Of a stretch of 64,000 nucleotides of DNA, positions 46,854-57,486 are shown piece after piece. This stretch comes from Aspidapion aeneum (taxonomy: Eukaryota > Arthropoda > Insecta > Coleoptera > Brentidae): contig OY755044.1 in the NCBI GenBank assembly GCA_963576565.1, forward strand, positions 52,215,347-52,279,346, given 5' to 3'. Under the pieces are notes generated by a model. That model had not been told where the DNA came from and did not search any database. It saw only the letters and a list, made by a program, of their open reading frames with translations. Each line of letters opens with the position of its first letter. Position 1 is the stretch's first letter. The position numbers and the translations under genes were made by a program.

Positions 46854-48191
46854 ACTATAGACCAATTGCTCTACTTCCGGTGATATCAAAAGTAATGGAA
46901 AGAGTTGTGAACAATCACCTAACCAAGTACTTGGAAAAGTACAAAATTATCAACGACAAGCAATACGGATTTCGAAAATATAGGTCAACTGGCGATTTAC
47001 TTACATACGTCACTCACTTATGGCAAAAAGCGATTGTGTTACGGGGCGAAACAAGAACAATTAATTGCCTTAGATATATCAAAAGCATTCGATAAAGTCT
47101 GGCATGAAAATCTGCTCAACAAGCTCAAAGCAATGGGATTGTCGCCGAAACTTTGCACTTGGTTTGAAAGCTACCTTAAGGATAGATCCATTTATGTTGC
47201 ACTGGATGGCCGGAACTCCAACTATTACCAAATAAATGCTGGTGTGCCACAGGGAGCAATCCTTTCGCCAACACTTTTTCTGATTTACATAAATGACCTC
47301 ATAGATAAAACAGTAAATCCACTTTATTGCTTTGCAGATGATGGCAATGTAGTCTCCTCAGTCATACCACCCACTCAGTGTCTATCCGCACGTGAATTCC
47401 ATCATCTTAGACTAACTCAAATATCGCAGATAAATAATGACCTGGAGATAATAGAGGACTGGGGCAACAAAAACCTTGTACAGTTTAACGCGCAGAAAAC
47501 CCAAGCAGCCCTGTTTTCAAAAAAGACCAGCACCGGTGAGCCAAACATCATGTTATCTGGAAGTGCTGTCACATTGCAGAGCCAGTTGAACATCTTAGGA
47601 GTCACTGCAGAGACCAACATGTCTTGGCACAGTCACGTGGCAGATATAGCTAAAAGGGCGTCCCAAAAGCTTGGGGTGCTGTTTCGTACAAGACATCTGT
47701 ATACACCAAGCTAACTGCTGACACTCTACAAAGCCCAGATTCGACCAACTATGGAGTACGGCTCACATATATGGAGTGCGGCACCCAAACATACCTTAAT
47801 GCTTTTGAACACCGTGCAAAAACGAGCTATCAAGCTGATCAATGACCCCGCACTTACCCGTAGCTTGGATAGTCTCGAACATCGAAGAACTGTGGGCGAT
47901 CTATCTCTCTTCTACAGGTATTATCACGGAAAATGCTCTGAAGAGTTGGCACGTATGATCCCCTCGGGAGTAGCACCTACTAGGCGAACACGTCAAACAG
48001 ACGGTAACCATCAACTTACTGTCAAAATAGAGGCACCAAAAACCTCGTTATATCAGAATTCATATCTCTGGAGAACAGCATCGCTGTGGAATAAACTCCC
48101 TGCGACAGTTTTCCCTGCAGGTTACAACCTGAACCGTTTCAAAACCAACACACACCAACATTTCCGCGCACTGGCCGCTTTTCGAGCGTGA
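46786..48191 (+). pseudogene. LINE ORF2 part 2: reverse transcriptase and C-terminal region
   Basis: Continues in new frames: PIPKKGKKTDPLNYRPIALL (~46820), QYGFRKYRSTGD, a frameshift near 47035, LDISKAFDKVWH (motif A, ~47070), GVPQGAILSPTLFLIYINDL (motif B, ~47240), CFADDGNVV (motif C, ~47330), a thumb region, one in-frame TAA at 47712-47714, then the C-terminal part MEYGSHIWSAAPKH...SLWNKLPATVFP to 48191. Catalytic Asp residues are kept. Two frameshifts and one stop make it inactive, though it is the best-kept LINE in the window. Confidence 0.85.
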
Positions 48192-48374
48192 TAGGGATCC
48201 CCTTGCGAGTGCGCTTAACCGTAAAAAAAGGGGCCCCCCCAACCCCAAGCAGTGGCGAGTTGCGAAAAGACATGATGACCTTTTTTTTTTTTTTTTTGGT
48301 CGCAAGTTTTGTGAGGGCGCGCTTCGTAGCTGTCGGCCCCCCCCCCAAGACACATTCCTGGGTGCGCCACTGCA
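48192..48374. mobile_element. MITE-family fragments at the LINE 3' junction
   Basis: GGGGCCCCCCCAACCCC (48229), GCAGTGGCGAGTTGCG (48250), a T run with matching GATGACC/GGTCGCAAG, and the end CCCCCCAAGACACATTCCTG with GGGTGCGCCACTG at 48374. At least one right end of the 41440 family, probably two copies nested. Confidence 0.6.
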
Positions 48375-48957
48375 AAAATTCACCATCATCAAAAAACTCG
48401 AGGTTCAAAAATATGTTTAAATTGGTTGAATTGATGTGGACTTACCCACACGCCACTGCATTTAAATACCAAAACAGCTGGATTTATATTCTTTTAGCTG
48501 AAGGAAATAGAGTATATCTAAAAAATATTTTTTTGCCGTCTAATGACTAAATATTTCATTTAACATGTATTTTTGTGCTTCTTTCATCCGCCTCTGTGTG
48601 GAAACGGTGGAGGGGCACCGCATTCTAACCGAGATTTTTATGATGCTCTTACATGGCTCTAGAACATATTAAAATTTAAGCGAAATCGGTTGATGTCGGC
48701 GTTACATGAAGTTGAGTGCCTGAGAGTCTCTTTCTGATTTTTATTTTCTGCATGATTTAAAGCTGTTTTGACAAGCGAGCGCAACCTAGCGCAAAAAGGC
48801 AAAAGGGGCTCTGTAAAGACAAAGGTTTTAGCTATCTTCTCTAAGAAAATTGAGACACGACATTGATATATATTTTTTATATTCTTCTTCAAACTTTGCA
48901 TCGTGCGAAAGCTAGCGGTGTCCTTCCTAGACGTTGCCGTTTCTATCATTCAAGTAT
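48375..48957. other. Noncoding stretch
   Basis: No supported feature. Confidence 0.4.
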
Positions 48958-49098
48958 TTTAGCTCACACATTTACTATACTATAGTAGTGTGAGCTATGG
49001 TGATCCTAATTTTTTCGAGACAAAAAAAGTTGCTCCGATTTCAAAATTTTTTATATATCTTTGCGTTTCAGATGATTTTGAAACTTTTTTGTTGCGCC

Positions 49099-49168
<70 letters not shown>

Positions 49169-49613
49169 ATGTCTGTCTGTCTGTTTGTCTGTATGTCTGT
49201 CTGTAACGACCAACGCGCATAACTCAAAAACCGCTTGGCCGATTTTAATGAAATTTGGTACCTAGGCTGGGTCTTGGGTCGAGATGGTCCCATTTAAAAA
49301 TGAACAAAATCCACCGAACACAAACCAAATAAAAAGGTGGGGGTAGATTTCAAAAATTTGAGTTTATGTGAAAATATGGCGTGTGTGATATCAAACGAAA
49401 GGTAATTGAGTCCGGAGTTTAACAAAATACATTTTAATTTATTTAAAAAAAGGGTGGGGGTATATTTCAAAAATTAGAGTTTAAGTGAAAATATGGCGTG
49501 TGTGATATCAAACGAAAGGTAATTTATTCTGGAGTTATACAAAATATATTTCAGTTTTTAGTTATATTAGCTCACACGTAAACATATATTGGCAGAGTAT
49601 TTTTTGTAACGAC
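48958..49613 (+). mobile_element. 'GTGTGAGCT' microsatellite element, copy with short tract
   Basis: 5' palindrome AGCTCACACATTTAC...GTAGTGTGAGCT (48961-48996), TTGCTCCGATTTCAAAA, GTTGCGCCGTC, (CTGT)n ~49102-49204, AACGCGCATAACTCAAAAAC with CGCTTGGCCGATTTTAATG, GGTCTTGGGTCGAGATGG, two ~105-bp internal repeat units, and a truncated 3' palindrome with ATATTGGCAGAGTATTTTT. Gives the ancestral-like state for comparison with the 3.3-kb tract at 31.8 kb. Confidence 0.88.
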
Positions 49614-49807
49614 AAGGATGACCAAAGTCAAGATTCCTGGGGTATAAATAATATTAATGCTGGCTTTATACAGACAAAAATAAATATAAAAATACAAATA
49701 TTTTGCTGCTTATTCAGTCAAATAAAAATAAAGATTAAAATAAATTTTTAATACTGTTTCTGTTAAGTAAAATAAAAATGAAAGTTAAAAGTTGACCAAC
49801 TTTTTAT

Positions 49808-49945
49808 TAGCTCATACATATACTATACTATAGTAGTGTGAGCTATGGTGATCCTAATTTTTTTGAGAAAAAAAAGTTGCTCCGATTTCAAAAAATTTTA
49901 TATATCTTTGCGTTTCAGATGATTTTGAAACTTTTTTGTTGCGCC

Positions 49946-49983
<38 letters not shown>

Positions 49984-50548
49984 ATGTCTCTCTGTGTGTC
50001 TGTAACGACCAACGCGCATAACTCAAAAACCGCTTGACCGATTTTAATGAAATTTGGTACCTGGGCTGGGTCTTGGGTCGAGATGGTCCCATTTAAAAAT
50101 GAACAAAATCCACCGAACACAAACCAAATAAAAGGGTGGGGATAGATTTCAAAAATTAGAGTTTATGTGAAAATATGACGTGTGTGATATCAAACGAAAG
50201 GTAATTGAGTCTGGAGTTAAACAAAATACATTTTAATTTATTTAAAAAAAAAGGGTGGGGGTATATTTCAAAAAATAGAGTTTAAGTGAAAATATGGCGT
50301 GTGTGATATCAAACGAAAGGTAATTAAGTCCGGAGTTCAACAAAATACATTTTAGTTTTTGATTTTTTTTAAGGGTGGGGGTGGATTTCAAAAATTTGAG
50401 TTTAAGTCAAAACATGGCTTGTGTGGTATCAAACAAAAGGTAATTTAGTGTGGAGTTGAATAAAATATATTTCAGTTTTTAGTTATATTAGCTCACATAA
50501 CTATAGTACCTAGTGTGAGCTTAGGGGCCCATATATTGGCAGAGTATT
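49808..50548 (+). mobile_element. 'GTGTGAGCT' microsatellite element, second copy
   Basis: Same layout ~200 bases after the previous copy: palindromic 5' end (49810-49845), (CTGT)n only ~50 bases (49946-49995), the CCGATTTTAATGAAATTTGG module, three ~105-bp units (GATATCAAACGAAAGGTAAT) and the 3' palindrome with TTAGGGGCCCATATATTGG. The 49614-49807 gap between copies holds nothing recognised. Confidence 0.88.
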
Positions 50549-50587
50549 TTTATAGGTATTTATCTGATTCTGCATAAGACACCCATG

Positions 50588-50749
50588 GGCCTGTCCTTAA
50601 ATTATGTAACGCTCTAGATGGGGAGAGGGGTGTGGCATTGCGTTACACTCAATGTTTTTTTTGTGTTTTTTTCTTGAAAATGCGTTACAAGGGGAGGAGG
50701 GAAGTTCAAAAATCCTGAATTTTTGCGTTACGTAATTTAAGGTCGTCTT
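50588..50749. mobile_element. MITE, 'CTTAAATTACGTAACGC' family, second copy
   Basis: GGCCTGTCCTTAAATTATG with TAACGC at the left; GCGTTACGTAATTTAAGGTC at the right; inner GCGTTAC repeats. Like the 36266 copy. Confidence 0.8.
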
Positions 50750-51588
50750 TTATTTTTATTTTAATATTTATTTTTATTTTTATTTGTATATTATAGACCT
50801 ATTTTTTTATCAAAAAATGCTGATCAATTACACATTGTTCATAACTTAATTTTCACCCTTTTTTGCTGGTCGCAATAGCTCGCAATACATCCTAAAGTAA
50901 GGTCGGCAGGCAATCAGCTGTTGCAACGCAGCGATGATAAAGACCGGCCATGGCGCGTTATTAAGCAAGTCGGCGGTCACGTGATCCTAGGAGTTCCAGG
51001 ATTCTTATTGTATTGCTTAATATATTATGTGTTTTTACACAATTTAAATAAATTGACAAAAATTTTTTGTTCTCATATAGGCATAAATTGAAAAAAATAT
51101 TTTGTTGATTTTTGTGTTTATTATGGATAAAAGAACTGAATCTACAAAATAAAAAAATATACAAAATTTGCACTCTAATATCTTCAGGTACATATATTAG
51201 GTATATAATACCGTTAGTTACTTCAAATCTATACAAGTCTTTAAAAATTGGACATATCAAACCTAAGCTTTTAGTTTTTTAAGTTTTCTTTGAGTGTCAT
51301 CATCTTTGTCTGAGTTCTTATTTAAAGATTTATTTGCAGACACTAAATCATTGTGCTTTTTAATAAAATTATTTTAAAAAAATTACATGCCCTTAAACTA
51401 ATTTTGTCAAGCTTTGATAATAGTGTTTCTCCACAAAATCACTCGCTAGAGTTATCTGAAGAAAAATTTTCAATACAAAACATTTCACAATAATTTATTA
51501 AAAAGAAACAAGTGATTTTGTGAATAAGTGAGATGGTTTTCACATTCAATGAACTGAATGTAGTGGTCGTCAATAATTTTTTGAAAAA

Positions 51589-53847
51589 TTACCCAGCACA
51601 AAGTTTAATATATATTTCATTAATGTGTAAGTTAACTATCAACTCATGTTCTTTTAAAAGCTGTATCTTACTTTTTAAATATTTCACACTACCAGAGAGA
51701 TTTCTATCTGTTAACAATATTTTACAAATTAGTTTTTTAATATTGCGAGGGTGCAAAAGACATATTACCTTAGAATTGTAAATTGACATGTATGCACTGG
51801 ATGACTGGATAAACAAAGATGAAGCCAACATTCAAGTGTATCCACCATATCTTCGATTCTTAGGTTACCTTTTCAAGAGACCTAATTGTTCAATAAGAAA
51901 TGACAATTGAACACATTTTTCACTCTCACTATCGAAAATGTCGGAATGGGACAACTGGGCGCCACCAACTGGGCGCCGGGCCAACTGGGCGCCGGGCCAA
52001 CTCGGCGCCGGACTAAAAATTTTAATGTGTAGATGAAAAATAAAATATATTATTTATATAAAAACATCTTTAAAAAATCCTTTACGCAATTTTTTTTGAA
52101 ATTTGTTTGTGTTAATAAAGTTAAATCCATTAAGTCGACTGTTGAATCTTGGTAGTTATAGTGTTTGGTAACCAGGTAACACTACAAAATGGCGGATTTC
52201 CTTATTTACTAACCGATTTGTCTCAAACTTGAAATATTACATTGCTTGAGGTCATTTAACAAATTTTTTTACTCAAACTTAAAAAAATCAAAATGGCGGA
52301 TCCAAAAGGGCGGATTTTCTTATTTACCAACCGATTGGTCTCAAACTTGAAATGTTACATTGCTTGAGGTCATTTAACTAAATTTTTTACTCAAACTTAA
52401 AAAATCAAAATGGCTGATCCAAAATGGCGTATTTTCTTATTTACTCACTGATTTGTCTCAAACTTGAAATATTACATTGCTTGAGGTCATTTAACAAAAT
52501 TTTTTAAACAAACATAAAAAAATCAAAATGACGGATTCAAAATGGCGGATTTTCTTATTTTCCAACCGATTTGTCTCAAACTTGAAATATTACATTGCTT
52601 GAGGTCATTTAACAAATTTTTTTACTCAAACTTAAAAAAATCAAAATGGCGGATCCAAAATGGCGGATTTTCTTATTTACCAACCGATTTGTCTCAAACT
52701 TGAAATATTACATTTTACAAGTTTGAGTAAAAAATTTTGTAAGCAATGTAATATTTCAAGTTTGAGACAAATCGGTTGGTAAATAAGAAAATCCGCCATT
52801 TTGGATCCGTTATTTTGATTTTTTTAAGTTTGAGTAAAAAAAAATGTTAAATGACCTCAAGCAATGTGATATTTCAAGTTTGAGACAAATCGGTTAGTAA
52901 ATAAGAAAATCCGCCATTTTGGATCCGCCATTTTGATTTTTGGATCCGCCATTGTTGTAATAAAAAACGTAAAGTGTAGTGTTACCAGGTTACCAAACAC
53001 TACAACTACCAAGATTCAACAGTCGACTTAATGGATTTAACTTTACTTAACAAAAAGAAATTTCAAAAAAATTGCGTAAAGAATTTTTTATATAAATAAT
53101 ATATTTTATTTTTCATCTACACATTTTATCAAAAAAAAAATTTTTAGTCCGGCGCCGAGTTGGCCGGCGCCCAGTTGGCGGCGCCGAGTTGGCCCGGCGC
53201 CCAGTTGGCGGCGCCCAGTTGTCCTAGACCGGAAAATGTTACTAAGGATGTCTATTACTTGATCAATCTTATCCAAGATCTTATCGTTTACCACTTCTTT
53301 CCCGTTTGCAACTTTCTCTTCAATAAACTGCATTAGCACTTCAAGTGTATCAGTGCAGTCTAAAAATAAAACTCCTGCTTTTTTGGCAGTTTGTTTTTTG
53401 GAATGGACACATTGTTAACAATCACAAAAAATGACAAATCTCCATCAACAACTAGAGATGCCAACAGTGATGGATTGTTGTTCAAAAATCAAAATCATTA
53501 GGCACAGGCAGACTGTGTCACGTTCTTGGGTTAAAATCCAATTTTTGTTTATTTTAGTATTAGAACAATAAAATTTTGAAATGTTGTCAATATTTGATAA
53601 AACTTTTGATTTCTTGTATTGCAGTTTCCATTTGTTGCCTGTCGACAAAATCGTAGGTACAGCATTTTCTGGTAATTTGGGTTTTTGTCTTTTAAAATTT
53701 TTTAGCTCTCCATTTAAAACACACTTATCAAACCAAATAACCTGCTCGTTAGGAAAATGTTTGATGCAAACTTTTGATGTGGACGTTTTAAATTACTTAA
53801 ATCATTAGGAATTTTTCGCAATAAAATTTCATGCACTTTCGCGGCAT
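51589..53847 (-). pseudogene. THAP-domain P-type transposase pseudogene
   Basis: Minus strand from ATG at 53847: MPRKCMKFYC (THAP start), IPNDLSNLKR (the FP-type segment, shifted frame), KVCIKHFPNEQV (53771-, C..H) and LPENAVPTIL (to 53646, the AVPTI motif that ends THAP domains). Then NNVSIPKNKLPKKA-like sequence, a charged helical segment LMQFIEEKVANGKEVV (~53330), DKIDQVIDILSNIF, interrupted by the foldback at 53231-51942, resumed as DSESEKCVQLSFLIEQLG, LLKR, then SSLFIQSSSAYMSI, LLHPRNIKKLICKILL and HELIVNLHINEIYIK (~51604). In P transposases the last block carries a catalytic Asp (DE); here it reads NE, so the residue is lost. Multiple frameshifts. Weaker remains continue to ~51200. Confidence 0.75.
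51942..53231. mobile_element. Foldback element FB-A (GGCGCC modules) with 8-bp TSD
   Basis: GAAAATGT is duplicated at 51934-51941 and 53232-53239. TIR: CGGAATGGGACAACTGGGCG at the left, and read inward from the right CGGTCTAGGACAACTGGGCG. Each end has a few tandem AACTGGGCGCCGGGCC-type units, then an AT-rich block (AAATAAAATATATTATTTAT), GGTAACCAGGTAACACTAC, and several ~118-bp units containing AAAATGGCGGATCC, ACCGATTTGTCTCAAACTTG and CTTGAGGTCATTTAAC. The right half is the inverse of the left; the centre is near 52725. No ORF. The insertion splits the transposase pseudogene. Confidence 0.9.
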
Positions 53848-54150
53848 TGTTTATCTTATAGGTATTTTCTTTATAATTTACTCATTAGCCATTAATTATT
53901 TTAACGCAGCCCACTACAGTCTTTTTCGTGAGCTGTGGTATTTTAATAACTTTGATAAAATTTACATAAAATTCGTGCACGAATTAAAAACAAATTGACG
54001 CAAACAAACATTCCAAAACTGAAAACACATGGTTTATAATGACAGCTGGCCGAGAAGCGTTCTTTTGTGATCCTCCTATGGTCACGTGATATTTCCGCGC
54101 CCGGGCCGGTCTTTCTCGTGGGCTGCGCTGTTGCAAGGTGACGTTTGTTT

Positions 54151-54886
54151 GGATGTGTTAGGGTAGTGTTTTTGTTTGTTTTCAAAATGGAAATAAATAC
54201 CGTCAATTATATAATTAACTGTGCAAATTTAAATACGTTGACATATAAACTTTAATTACAAATAAAATCTTTAAAGCCACATAGACCGGACCTAAAAATT
54301 AACCAAAATTTTAGTGCAAGTGGAATATATCAAAGTACATTGAAAGCTATGTGTTCAATTGAAAGAAAATTGTTAACTACGGACAATTTTAATAAACTTA
54401 TCATTGAGTAGTTTGCGCATGTAAAAGAAAGGCCAATGGACTTTTACTATAATCAAATCAACTAAGAACTACCAAGTAGATGTCTTTTTGGAAAATGGTA
54501 AAATTAAATTGTTTTAGGTACGTTTTTTATCTTATATTTCATGCAATTTAAATTTCTGCCCCCCCCCCCAATTTATAAGGTCACCAGCCGCCACTGGTTG
54601 GCGCATGCATTTTTCGATCCATTTACTTGAGACAAGTCGACATAATGCAGTCACAACGCATAATCTAAAATGCAAATCAAGTAAGACATATCAAGAAGAT
54701 ATTTTATGGCGCCATATGCAATGAGAAAATGAAGCAAAATTATTGGACCTAAAAAAGGAACGTGAAGCTGCGACTAAGAATGAAATTTTAATATAAAAAA
54801 TCCTCTTTGCGTTCCGCTCTCATGACAACAGTGACCTGGAGATTCTTGAATATCGTACGAAAGATTGCACGGGAACGTTCCTTTGA
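54151..54886. other. Noncoding with a possible Myb/SANT-type gene remnant
   Basis: At 54660-54800 plus-strand frames read KLLDLKKEREAATKNEIL, a Lys/Glu-rich helix like those at the end of Myb/SANT-like DNA-binding proteins carried by some DNA transposons, broken by stops. A C run and CAGCCGCCACTGG at 54556-54597 look like a hAT-type MITE end. Confidence 0.3.
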
Positions 54887-55123
54887 CTAAAGCGTCGTGA
54901 AACGCTGTCTTATGGGCCGGCCGGCGGGGGTACCCGAATTTCTGGAGAACTTTGTCAAAGCTTTATTGACTTTATTCCAAGTTTCCTCGGTGACCGCATA
55001 GTAGCGTAAACGGCTCGAAGGCAGGACGACGTTCATCAACTTGCTTAAAGTGCTCGGGCTTAGTCCGCCGTGCATTTTAGAGTGCCCGCCGAATTGGTCG
55101 AATACGTTTCCTTGCGATTTCAT
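54887..55123 (-). CDS. Unrecognised 78-residue ORF
   Basis: ATG at 55123, stop at 54887. GC content and codon mix are higher than the AT-rich surroundings, and the sequence is not low-complexity: KSQGNVFDQFGGHSKMHGGL, STLSKLMNVVLPSSRLRYYA, then a Lys/Arg-rich end. No signal peptide, zinc finger or catalytic motif is visible, and I recognise no family. It could be an exon, a captured gene fragment or part of a degraded element. Confidence 0.35.
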   Translation of the reverse strand: MKSQGNVFDQFGGHSKMHGGLSPSTLSKLMNVVLPSSRLRYYAVTEETWNKVNKALTKFSRNSGTPAGRPIRQRFTTL

Positions 55124-55268
55124 GATATTGAAGAATTAGCCACCAAACCCTCTATTCCCCAGCATGGACAATGTAATCATTAACATCATGTGAAATGCCT
55201 TGTCCCGACCAATAGCAACTAAGGAAATAGTCTTGCACTGTAACAGATAGTGAATTTTGAACCATATT

Positions 55269-55870
55269 TACCGGGTGTGCCAAAAAAAACCGGACAATTT
55301 TTTTTCATTATAACTTTTGAACTATACCATCGATTTTAATGCGAGAAACTGTAGTTGGCAGAGAATTAATCAGTAAAAATAAAGAATTAATCAATAAAAT
55401 TTAAGATGGCGGACAGAATCATACATAATTCTTCAAAATGACGTGTTTTTTCTTATTTTTTTAAAGGTTTTAGTTTTTGTTTTAGTATGTAGAAAAGCAC
55501 TACTTTTCCCCCGCACAACAAGGTAAGTAAATCGGTGTGGTGGTTCTTAGAAAATCTATTTTTGTTTTAGCCATTATTACTGAACCGATCTTAGTAAAAT
55601 AAAGAACGTGGTGAGAATTGATAGTTCTTTAAATATTTTAATCAAAATTTGCCGCCATCTTAAAAGTTAAGATGTCAGACAAAATCATACTTGACCCTTC
55701 AAAGAGGTACGTTTATTCTTATTTTCCGAAAATTCTTTAGTTTTTTTTTTTAATTTAAAGAAAAGCACTACTTTTCTCCCGCTTAATAAGGTACAAAGTA
55801 ATAAAATCGGTTAGCGGATTCTCACTAAATCTGATTTTGTTTTAACCAATGTTTAAAAAATTATATTGCA
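55269..55870 (+). repeat. Two imperfect ~250-bp direct repeats
   Basis: Both contain AATTAATCA/ATTTTAATCA, AAGATGGCGGACAGAATCAT or AAGATGTCAGACAAAATCAT, CTTATTTT, AGAAAAGCACTACTTTTCYC, CCGCACAACAAGGTAAGTAA or CCGCTTAATAAGGTACAAAG, and AAATCGGT. Copy 1 ~55375-55620, copy 2 ~55630-55870. The left edge has ACCGGGTGTGCC (55270), another 'GGGTGT' end. Confidence 0.65.
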
Positions 55871-55984
55871 TTGTCAATCCTGTCTGCATTCAGTTCTTTA
55901 TAAATTTATTATTACTGAACCGAGTTTGATGAAATAAAAACATTATAGTGCACTGATTGATTTTTAAAGATCACATTGCATCAT

Positions 55985-56315
55985 AATGTTTTTTATTTCA
56001 CTAAATTCTCATAAAATTTTCAGGTAACATACTGTTCGATACTCTAGCGAGCTGATTAGATGTTGATCATAATCCATTAATAATAATAATAATGTCAGTT
56101 TTTTGACAATTAAAAAACTTAAAAAATGCTAACTTTTTAATGGAGCGTCGTATCAATATAGTTCATTCAATATATTCGGAATATAGTAGACTAAATCTTG
56201 CGTAATAATTTGTGTGATAACCAAAAATTTCGTAAGAGCTTTAGTTTCTGAGATATTTACAAAAACTATTTTCAAAGCTGATTCAAGGATTCACTTGAAG
56301 TGTGCAAATAGGATA
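55985..56315 (+). mobile_element. TACCTTCCTAGC-type element, internal and 3' part
   Basis: Matches 14600-14850: AAATTTTCAGGTAACATACT, CTCTAGCGAGCTGATTAGAT, TTTTTGACAATTAAAAAAC, CGTAAGAGCTTTAGTTTCTG, GATTCACTTGAAGTG. The 5' end with its microsatellite and the final GCTAGAAAGGTA are missing. Confidence 0.7.
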
Positions 56316-56620
56316 TATGGATCAATTTATTTATTTTTTAATATACATACATAAATAAGAAATAATTCTTTTTGACCGTGATTGCAAAATAACAATAAAA
56401 AATGTGGACGAAAAAAAATCTAAAGAATCTCTTCAACTCGTAAAGTATACGTTTAATCGTAAAATCATCCTAGCACTTAATAGGCTATAAGCTGATTATG
56501 GTAGATCTTCTTATAAATGCAACTTTTAATGGCTGCAATGCAAGAAAGTGATAAAATAACGGATCATGGAAAATCTTATAAATGAAGACCACCACAAATA
56601 TAATAATAAGTAAGTATATA

Positions 56621-56774
56621 TACATGGGCGCACCCAGGGGGCCCTTTAGGGCCCTGACCTCCTAAGTCTAAATTTATGTAAGCATTTTTGACATATTTCA
56701 TGGCATCATGAGGTCTCGACGCCCCCCAAGGCTCTCGCCCCCTTGCAGGATATAATACTGGGTGCGCCACTGCT
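56621..56774 (+). mobile_element. MITE, 'GGGTGCGCCACTG' family, complete copy
   Basis: CATGGGCGCACCCAGGGGGC at the left, ATACTGGGTGCGCCACTG at the right, core TTTTGACATATTTCATGGC and ATCATGAGGTCTCG. Both ends read as one family with 41440 and 22051-like termini. Confidence 0.8.
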
Positions 56775-57404
56775 ATACACCTATTTATATATTTAAAACC
56801 GTTTTTGCATTACATTACAATTAAGGGGTTTCGAAAAATGTTTATCTTTCCTCTATTCGTCGCAGCGAAGGTTATTTCAGGATTGCCAATTTTAAGAAAA
56901 TTTCTCATTTTTAGGGAAGTTTTGGCAGATTTAGATATTTAGGGAATTTCACGGAAAGCTTACGAGTTTAAAATAAAACTTTTTTTTGATTTATAATCAC
57001 GGCGAAAGTTGTTTCAGGGATGCCAACCTTATTTTAGATATTTAGGAAATTTTAGGGAAATTTTGAAAGTTTCGTAATAAAAATTTTCTTGATTTAAGCT
57101 GACTCTATTAATTAATTTACAAAGTAATATAAATTTTGCTGCAAAAAAATTATTTTGTAGTTCAAACTAAACAATTTTAGATGAAACACCCGAAAAATTT
57201 ACTTTACCCACTTTTATTCGATCGTTTCAAGACACCAGTATTTTTCTGTACATCTCCTAATAATCTTATCCTTAGTCTCAGTTTTAAATGCAAGCCTATG
57301 AATCATCTGGTATTACCATAAAACTCTCTTCATGCTAGTCAAATTCCTGTGGAGTATTTAGGGAGCTAGTCTCCCAAATAGGACTGATTTTCTTTAAATT
57401 TTTT
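56775..57404. other. Noncoding, with a ~130-bp direct duplication
   Basis: GCGAAGGTTATTTCAGGATTGCC...TTAGATATTTAGGGAATTT (56867-56950) is repeated with changes at 57001-57065 (GCGAAAGTTGTTTCAGGGATGCC...TTAGATATTTAGGAAATTTT). No gene. Confidence 0.5.
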
Positions 57405-57486
57405 CAACATATTTCATCGACTCAAACATAAAATACGGTATCATGGGGTGTCGGGCCCCCGCAAGAGATTTTTCTAAATACATAGA
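57405..57486 (+). mobile_element. MITE, 'GGGTGCGCCACTG' family, fragment
   Basis: CAACATATTTCATCGACTC and GGGGTGTCGGGCCCCCGCAAG match the family core; the right end is replaced by the LINE 3' end at ~57487. Confidence 0.5.

Larger units (their letters stand above)
50890..54150 (-). mobile_element. P-element-like transposon, decayed, with foldback insertion
   Basis: The ends match inversely with gaps: TTGCAACGCAGC, AAAGACCGGCC, GGCGCG and GTCACGTGATCCTAGGAG at 50920-50997 against CTCCTATGGTCACGTGAT, CGCGCCCGGGCCGGTCTTT and GCTGCGCTGTTGCAA at 54074-54137. The minus-strand THAP transposase remains lie between. The exact termini and TSD are not resolved. Removing the 1290-bp foldback leaves ~2 kb, shorter than a typical full P element. 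Confidence 0.7.

Noticed and set aside
48188..48550. ORFs over the poly-T and C runs after the second LINE
   Set aside because: Low complexity and made of MITE ends; no domain.
37207..54597. A single 17-kb hAT element between CAGTGGTGGCTG (37207) and CAGCCGCCACTGG (54597)
   Set aside because: The inner sequences next to the two ends do not match, there is no TSD, and the interval holds many independent elements.
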